Shown piece after piece: positions 43,565-50,380 of a stretch of 50,380 nucleotides of DNA (its first letter is position 1; the number at the start of each line of letters is the position of its first letter). A program made the translations under genes and the position numbers. The stretch is taken from the NCBI GenBank assembly GCA_003427395.1, contig BFEA01000059.1, positions 1,761,423 through 1,811,802 on the forward strand, given 5' to 3'. The notes beneath the pieces were generated by a model that made no database searches, was not told the origin of the DNA, and was given only the letters and a program-made list of their open reading frames with translations. The stretch comes from Chara braunii. Taxonomy: Eukaryota; Streptophyta; Charophyceae; Charales; Characeae.

Positions 43565-46282
43565 TTGAAAACTTCATGAAGTAATGAATATGTTAAAGAC
43601 CATAAAAACAACCCCTATTGCTACATGATACTAGGCTACGTGAAATCATGAATCATCATAAAGTGATTAACTTCCTGAAAATCATGAAAACAACTCTTAT
43701 GACCATCTATTCAAACTACCTAAAAATCATGAAACATCCTGAAGTGACGAATATCTTGAAGACCACGAAAACAACCTTTAAGGCCATCTGTTTAAGTTAC
43801 CCGAGAATCATGAAACATCCTAGAGTTTCATGATTTTCATGTAGCTTCAACAAATAGTCATAAAGATCGTTTTCGCGGTCCTTGGGATGTTCATCACTTC
43901 ACGATGTTTCATGATTTTCAAGTAGTTTGAACACATGATCATAAGAGTTATTTTCATGATCTCCGGAACGCTCATAACTTCAGGATGTTTCATAATTTTC
44001 GAATAGTTTGAACAAATGATCATAGGGGTTCTTTTCATAGTCTTCGAGACGTTCATCACTTCCGGATGTTTCATGATTTTCGGATCGCTTGAACAAATGA
44101 CCATAAGGGTCGCTTTCATGGTTTTCGGGACGTTAATCACTTGGAGAGAATTCATGATTTTCGGATAGTGTGAATAGATGATAATGATGGTTATTTTCAT
44201 GATTTTGAGGACGTTCATCACTTCGGGACGCTTCATGATTTTCGGATAGTTTGAATAAATGATCTTAAGGGTTGCTTTCATGGTCTTCAGGACGTTCATC
44301 ACTTCGGGATGCTTCATGATTTTTTGGTAGCTTATACGTATGACTATAAAGGTTGCTTTTATGGTATGCGGGACATTCATTACTTCGGGATGCTTCATGA
44401 TTTTTGGGTAGCTTGAACAAATGACCATAAGGATTGTTTTCATGATCCTTGGGACGTTCATCACTTCGGAATGCTTCATGATTTNTGCTTCATGATTTTT
44501 GGGTAGCTTGAACAAATGACCATAAGGATTGTTTTCATGATCCTTGGGACGTTCATCACTTCGGAATGCTTCATGATTTTCGGTATATTGAACGGATAAC
44601 CATAAGGGTTTCTTTCATGGCCTTCGGGATGCTTCACGATTTTTGAGTAGATTGAAAAAATTGTTATAAGAGTTGCTTTCATGGTCTTCAGGACGTTCAT
44701 TATTTCGGGATGCTTCATGATTTTCAGGTAGTTTGAATAAATGACTATAAGAGTTGTTTTCATGACATTCTAGACGTTTATCATTTCGGAATGCTTCATG
44801 ATTTTAGGGTAGCTTGAGCAAATGGTCATAAGGGTTGCTTTCATGGTCTTTGGGACGTTCATTACTTCGGGATATTTCATGATTTTCGGGTAACTTGAAC
44901 AAACATCTTGAAGTGATGCACGTCCCGAGAACCATGAAAACAATCCTTATGATCATCTGTTCAAGCTACCCGAAAATCATTAAGCATCCGAGGTGATGAA
45001 CATCCCGCAAACTATGAAAGCAACACTTATGGTCATCTGTTGAAGCTACCCGAAAATCATGAAGTATCCCGAAGTGATGAACGTCCCGAAGACCATGAAA
45101 GCAACCCTTATGCCCATTTGTTCAAGCTACCCGAAAATCATGAAGCATCCCGACGTGATAAACGTATTGAAAATCATTAAAGCAGCCCTCATGACCATCT
45201 CTTCAAGCGACCCGTAAATCATGAAGTATCTCGAAGTGATGAATGCATCAAAGACCATAAAAGCAAGCCCTTATGGTTATTTAATCAAGCGACCCGAAAA
45301 TCATGAAGCATCCCAAAGTGATGAACGCCCTGAAGACCGTGAAAGCAATCCTTATAGTTATTCGTTCAAGAGACCCGAAAATCATGAAGCCTTCAGAAGT
45401 TATGAACGTTCCGAAGACCATGAAAACAACCCTTATGACCATTTGTTAAAACTACCTGTAAATCATGAAGCATCATGAAGTGATGAACGTCCCGAAGATG
45501 GTGAAAGCAACTGTTATTACCATTTGTTAAAGTTGTCTTAAAATAATGAAGCATCCTGAAGTGATGCGATCCCGAAGACAATAAAAATAACCCTTATGGT
45601 CCGCAATTCTTATGCTCATTTGTTAAAGTTGTCAGATAATCATGAAGTATCCTGAAGTGGTAAACGTCCTGAAGAACATGAAAGCAACCCTTATGGCCAT
45701 CTATTGAAGCTGTCCGAAAATCATGACACTTTCTGAAGTGATGAACGTCCCGAAGATCATGTAAGCAACCCCTATAGCCATCTGTTTGAGCTACCCAAAA
45801 ATCATAAAATGTTCTTAAGTAATGAACGTTTCGAAAACCATGAAAGCAACCTTAATGACAATTTGTTCAAGTTTTCTGAAAATCATGAAACATTATGAAG
45901 TGATGAACGTCTCGAAAACCATGAAAGCAACTTCTATGACTAGCTTTATATCCATTTGTTCAAGATACCCGAAAATCATGAAACGTCTTGAAGTGATAAG
46001 CATCTCGAAGACAATAAAAACAACCCTTGTAGCCATTTGTTAAGGCTAATCGAAAATCATAAAACGTCATGAAGCGATGAACGTCCCGAAGACCATGAAA
46101 ACAACCCTTATGACGATCTGTTCGAGCTACCCGAAAATCATGAAACGTCCTGAAGTGATAAACATTCTGAAAACCATGAAGGAACCATTTTGTCCATCTG
46201 TTCAAGTTTTTGGAAAATCATTAAGCATCCTGGAGTGATGAATGTCTTGAAGACCATAAAAGCAACCCCTATTGTTACCTGT
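43565..46282. repeat. 81-bp satellite array with internal inversion
   Basis: About 33 copies of an 81-bp unit (words: atcatgaagcat, gtgatgaacgtc, gaccatgaaagcaaccctta, tgttcaagctacc). Units run plus at 43565-43830, minus at about 43835-44900, and plus again at about 44905-46282. Because 81 is 27 codons, the unit stays open over several copies; a 222-codon minus-strand frame (43847-44515) reads a 27-residue repeat (IMKHPEVMNV...). Open frames in different registers exist in other blocks. Both outer ends carry the variant cccctattg(c/t)tac. A coding function is not supported. Confidence 0.95.
44391..44579 (-). other. Probable assembly duplication around a single N
   Basis: The 94 bases 44391-44484 recur without a difference as 44486-44579, separated only by N at 44485. 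Other units of the array differ by 10-25 per cent, so this identity points to unmerged contig ends. Confidence 0.85.
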
Positions 46283-46632
46283 TCGGGCAAACCGAACAAC
46301 ATCTACGATGAGAACTACATGGACGATAAAAAATCCATAACTTTTCAAATGAGTCATGAAAATTGAGAGTGAAAGTGAGGAGAATATGAGCAATGAAAAA
46401 GAAGTTAGACTAAGTTGCAAATGTAATATATGTATGATGAAAATTATACGTATTGTTAACCTTCTTTCAGATCGGTACTAACAGTCTCTTTTCCTCCCCT
46501 CCTCTTTAGTTTTAATTTTTGTTCTCTTAATAATTATTTACTCTTTTTATTATTGTTGTTATTATTATTTTTATTTTTCTTCCTTCTTTGAATCGGGTGT
46601 GACACCGGTTTCAGGGACCGTTGACGGGAATG

Positions 46633-46700
46633 TTGGGTTAGCTCAATTGGTTCAACCCCTGACGTTTGAGCTACGTACCTGGGTTTCAACGATCGACTGT
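46633..46700 (+). repeat. tRNA-like SINE head with A and B boxes
   Basis: tagctcaattgg (46639-46650) is a canonical A box, and gggtttcaacgatc (46681-46694) is a B-box-like segment with one extra base, about 40 bases later. No proper acceptor stem was found, so a working tRNA is unlikely. Confidence 0.5.
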
Positions 46701-46704
46701 ATTG

Positions 46705-48420
46705 TCGTCCCTTTGTGTTGACGTGGGGTGCCTATCGACATAGACTATTATGGGCTACATCACGGAGAAGAGGGATTGGAATCCCACGGGTCCATGTTAC
46801 CGCGGTGGTGGACCCCAAACCCGCGTCTCTTTTGACCGACCCATTAGGGTTTCTGTGCATTCGGGTTGCTGACGAAATTCCTCTATCATACCCGGCTCAA
46901 CGTGGACGGTTGGGGTCAACGTACATGCAAACAATGGGTGCTTCGCCCACTGGGTGGAGGAGAACCGGAGTAGCAGGACCCCGTTGTGGGTGTACCGTCC
47001 ACCACCCACGATTTATCGTGAGAGGTACGGTAGTGAGCATACCCATTGGGGCTCATGAGGTACAAGACCGATCACACAAATTTTGTTTAAGTTCAGATGT
47101 ACCGTTTGTGTGCCCATTTGTCAGCGATCTGTTTACCCGCAGGGCAAGGGAATTTGCGGCCACTTCTGGAGGTGATCGCAAATGCCCTATTTATTTTTTT
47201 TAGTATTGTCTTCGAAGATTGCTGAAAATTTGTTCACGAGAGTTTTTGCACAATCAGTGGATGACGCTGTGTGACCAGCGAAGTACCAAATCGTGATTGC
47301 TCCACACGGCCAGTACCTTGTCCCATCATGGTTACTCAGGGCTAAAAAGTGGGGGTCCCCGTTAACCGCTTGTGCAGCAGTGCCACCCAAACCATGCCCA
47401 AAACCTCAAATCGACCCTTCGGACCAGTCAAGTACACCGGGCTGCGCTAGGCGGATGTGGTACCTGCTGCTACTAAGTGTCTGCGTTAGCATCGAGAAAA
47501 TGGATATGGCGGTAGGCAAGCAAAGCGCAGTCAAAGAACGAGAACTCGCTTGATTCCTGAAATCGAGTGAGTAAAGATGCTACTTCGGGGTTATAAGGTA
47601 AGACGATTATGACAGTGGGGCTAGTTTTGGTGTTGGGTTGACATGATGGGAGTGACGTGAGAAAAAACGTGCGCTGGGTTGTCAAGAAAAATGATTATGG
47701 TGGTGTTAACAGGATGGGAGCGACATTCCTGTTAACGCACCCATTTCTTGGCGTAAACGGGCGAGTAAATATGCAAATTGGAGGTTTGTGGGCCTCACAA
47801 ATGTAATGGTGGTGTCAGAATTTGCCTTGAGGTCATGGTTTCTGGGCTGCAAAGGAGAAACGTTGTGCGGAAGGAGGGGGATAAGTGGATAAAGACAATG
47901 AACTTTTCCAAGATTAGCGAAAGATTTATTCTCCTTTGCTATATCTTGGGATGCGGAGCGACAAACGTTTGTTCGTGATCTCTTTTACTCCTGCTTTTCA
48001 TCCAGATGGTGCTATTGTGCATACTTCCTTCCGAGATCCGACTGTTGATCGTCGTGTCCTTTGGTCTTCAACATTTCATTGGAGGTCCTTCCCCTGCCTG
48101 TAGCCTGGTCGTCATTATTGTGCCGCTATAATCGAGAAGTTAGTCGGGTGCATGAGAGGTAAGGAGGACAATGGAGTGATTGACACGGAGAAGGGTTAAA
48201 TGGCAGAAGGCGGATCGAAAAAAAAACGAAGAAGATGAACGAGATCGGGAGAGAGAACGCGTGTATCTAGTTGTGTTTTAGCGGGACGTTCACTCTGAAC
48301 TCGGTCGTATGAACGACAAGGTGCACAAAGTGTGTGTGAGAGAAAGAGAGCTGACCTCTGAGACTAGCGATGTGGGGTGAGAGCTACGGGCCGAACTGAG
48401 AAAGTTTAACCATAAATCGA
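46705..48420. other. Intergenic DNA, nothing recognised
   Basis: The open frame at 46715-47203 (162 codons) has no known domain and may be the body of the SINE-like element or chance. Confidence 0.35.
47702..47741. repeat. Hairpin
   Basis: GGTGTTAACAGGA pairs with TCCTGTTAACGCACC (9-13 bp with a small bulge), loop 12 bases. Confidence 0.6.
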
Positions 48421-48474
48421 CCCATGTTCTAACTGCTGATTCATTCCGATTTTGTTTATCCTATCGATAAAAGT
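48421..48474 (-). repeat. 53-bp dispersed repeat, copy 3
   Basis: The reverse complement reads acttttatcgataggat, acaaaatcgg, gttagaacatggg, matching 8458-8511. A C-run follows at 48478-48487. Confidence 0.7.
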
Positions 48475-48639
48475 AACCCCCCCCCCAATCCTACTCGCGT
48501 GCGAGGCGACATTGGCGCCGGATACTAGCTTCTTAGCCTATACTAACACCACGTATTCTTTGCACAATATTTGTCTGTAACGATGTATCGTCCTAAGTCT
48601 TTGCGAAAAATTCCTTCTCATTTTGCACATTGGAAGACT

Positions 48640-48695
48640 GCTTAGTTGACGCATGTATGGGACTGTTAAAATGCAGATATGAGTTCGAACCCAAA
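48640..48695 (+). repeat. tRNA-like SINE head, copy 2
   Basis: An A-box-like tagttgacgcatg (48643-48655) and a B box gttcgaaccc (48683-48692) flank gactgttaaaatgcaga, which is shared with 23725-23740. The central ctgttaa resembles an Asn-tRNA anticodon loop; this is only suggestive. Confidence 0.5.
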
Positions 48696-49084
48696 AGTGA
48701 CCATTCATGGTTGGACCTACACATAACGGGCAACATTCGGTTGCTGACTAAGCTGCGGAAGGCTAGAGCTAAGGAAACCCGGTGGAGTCTCAGAACTGGA
48801 TGCATTAAGAAGGATAAAAAAAAAGATTTGCAAAAGAGAGGTAGGGAGAGAGTTGCATCAGGTTGGGGGGCGTCCAATTACACATCTGATAGAAGGAGTT
48901 GGTAAGACCAGTGAGATAATAATCCGTATATCTTTCAATGTTCTAGTGAGAGATTCATTCTTATATTGCATATTCGGCGGGCTATGATGTGAGGTGTATG
49001 ATTGCAGTTGTTCTCACGATTGTTCTTTTTCTTCATGGATGGGGTCGTCATTCTCCTGAAAACTGTGGTCATCTTCCTAATCAG

Positions 49085-49425
49085 ACAGGGAGGGTTGAGG
49101 TTGCATTGTCACCTTACCGCTCAAGTCGGGTGCGCCACCCGTACTTCTCGCGGTTCCCTATGACAGGATAAGTTCCTGCGAGGCACAACTTATCTTCCAT
49201 AAGGGGTTGTAAGCGTCCTTAGGGGTGTATCTCTATCGAGTTACTGAACCGGATGCAAAAGTTTTTATATGCAATCGTAGAGGTAGGTCCGTCGGGGGCG
49301 TTTGCTCGTTTCGTTGTATTATAAATACGTTTGGTTGAAATGTCGTTCCCTCCTTAGAGCGTTGAGCTCCTAAGTATGAAGCACACGTCAGTCGATTAGA
49401 AAAGTCTCAACCAAGCATGAACCCG
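49085..49425 (+). repeat. ~340-bp dispersed structured repeat, copy 3
   Basis: Aligns with 33445-33790 and the reverse complement of 11360-11725: cgggtgcgcc, ctatgacaggataagtt, aaggggttgtaagcg, gggtgtatc, gcaatcgtagaggtaggtc and tcaaccaagcatga. An exact 8-bp hairpin GATAAGTT/AACTTATC lies at about 49164-49193. Confidence 0.8.
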
Positions 49426-49600
49426 CAAGTCATCATACTTCGTTACACGCGAAACTAAAAAAAAAAACTTATCATGACAAAGATCATAATCAATAAGATA
49501 ACATATATACGCAAAAAAAGAATAGTCTTCATGACTATCGCACATCCATTGACAAAAGTAGCCAACCTTTGTTTTTTATTAGTGCTGGATTGCAGTATTT

Positions 49601-50085
49601 TCATTTTGTTGATGGACGCGTGAGGGAGCGTCGATTAAATGCTGAGCTGCCCTGCTACAAGCACGGTTCACTACTGCGTGACAGAAATTTACCAACATGG
49701 CAGTCCGCGAGAGAGAGTGACACGCAACAGCTAACCTTCCTTTTCGAGTCTGTAGGATTGCTGTAGTTCATTCTATAGACGAACGCGTGTGGGAGCGTCA
49801 ATTAAATGTTGAGATGCCCTGCTACAAGCTCGGTTCACTACTGCGGGCCACAAATTTACCAACATGGCCGTCCGCGAGAGAGAGAGTGGCACGCAGTAGC
49901 CAACCTTCCTTTTCGAGTCCGTAGGATTGTTGTGCTTCATTCTATGGATGAACGTCATTTAGGAAGCCTCAGTTAAATGTTGAGCTGCCCTGCTACAAAC
50001 ACAGTTCACTACTGCGTGACACAAATTTAGCAACATGGTGGCATGAGAGAGAGAGTGACATGCACTAGCCAACCTTGCATTGACG
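49601..50085 (+). repeat. Three tandem repeats of ~168 bp
   Basis: Units begin at about 49601, 49768 and 49937 (ttcattctat, ggacg/gaacg). They share gagctgccctgctacaa, ggttcactactgcg, caacatgg, gagagagagtg and gccaaccttcctttt. The third unit is somewhat shortened and more diverged. Confidence 0.92.
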
Positions 50086-50245
50086 ACAACCACGGATGGT
50101 GTTTTTTTCATAACATAGTCGCTCTATGACCAATCACACAAAGATGAGCATTACACGGGATTGTACAATTGTGTATCATAAATAACAGACCATATGTTGT
50201 AAAGTGACTGTTCAAGTGTCATGGTTCAGAGTCTTCATCTCCTCG

Positions 50246-50287
50246 TCTCTCTCTCTCTCTCGCGCGCGCGCGCGTGTGTGCGCGCAT
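50246..50287. repeat. (CT)n(CG)n(TG)n compound microsatellite
   Basis: CT repeats pass into CG and then TG repeats. Confidence 0.9.
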
Positions 50288-50307
50288 GCAATGACCGTGA
50301 CCTTGTG

Positions 50308-50355
50308 TAATGAACCTTCTGATTCACCGATTCCGTAATGAACCTTCTGATTCAC
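50308..50355 (+). repeat. Short tandem duplication, 28-bp period
   Basis: taatgaaccttctgattcac at 50308-50327 recurs exactly at 50336-50355. Confidence 0.95.
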
Positions 50356-50380
50356 ACTATTGTGTTCACCATCTCTCCCC

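Noticed and set aside
43600-46280. Hammerhead-like words (tgatgaacgtc ... gaccatgaaa) in the 81-bp satellite
   Set aside because: The invariant C before TGATGA is G in the units and stem II does not pair properly, so I consider the resemblance accidental.
46633-46700. Functional tRNA gene
   Set aside because: A and B boxes are present but no acceptor stem or complete cloverleaf can be drawn.

Overview
The window looks like gene-poor, repeat-rich nuclear DNA of a plant-lineage eukaryote. A streptophyte with a large repetitive genome, such as a charophyte alga of the Chara type, would fit, but this is an inference. Supporting points are one intact gene of the plant CAND6/CAND7 (GPR107-like) family with a spliceosomal-type intron predicted in its 5' leader, plant L1-type LINEs whose ORF2 ends in a reverse-transcriptase zinc-binding (zf-RVT) domain, long (TG)n/(AG)n microsatellites, and tRNA-like SINE heads. 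Bacterial operons, CRISPR arrays and organellar genes are absent.

Layout. About 0.7-7.7 kb on the minus strand is one almost complete but decayed L1-type LINE (ORF1 with a zinc knuckle, then ORF2 with endonuclease, reverse transcriptase and zf-RVT). From 8 to 18 kb lie microsatellites, tandem duplications, a LINE 3' fragment (13.4-13.9 kb, plus strand), a G-rich higher-order tandem array (15.7-16.9 kb), and the first copy of a ~340 bp dispersed repeat. The only intact gene is at 18,885-20,264 (plus strand), a seven-transmembrane GOST/GPR107-like protein. From 20.3 to 30.5 kb come further repeats: several foldback or terminal-inverted-repeat elements (24.50-25.21, 28.16-28.33 and 28.73-29.51 kb) and four copies of a short AT-microsatellite-associated repeat. 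One of these copies carries a nearly textbook hammerhead-ribozyme core. A 520-base assembly gap sits at 29,629-30,148.

From 30.9 to 33.4 kb is a second LINE (minus, 5'-truncated), followed by another copy of the ~340 bp repeat. From about 35.58 kb to at most 40.7 kb is a probable long terminal repeat of a minus-strand LTR retrotransposon, with a PBS-like sequence next to it. It contains a 123 bp tandem repeat, then 11 short hairpins with conserved loops but different, still complementary stems (36.2-37.1 kb), then a second hairpin family every ~180 bp (38.7-39.3 kb). From 40.7 to 42.9 kb is a third LINE (minus). From 43.57 to 46.28 kb is an 81 bp satellite array with an internal block in inverted orientation. 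The right end holds a tRNA-like head, a third copy of the ~340 bp repeat and a 168 bp tandem array.

The genes do not form a pathway: one housekeeping-type membrane protein gene is embedded in mobile and satellite DNA. The most unusual items are the stem-variable, loop-conserved hairpin array and the hammerhead-like repeat family. I made all comparisons by eye, so boundaries are approximate unless stated to the base.
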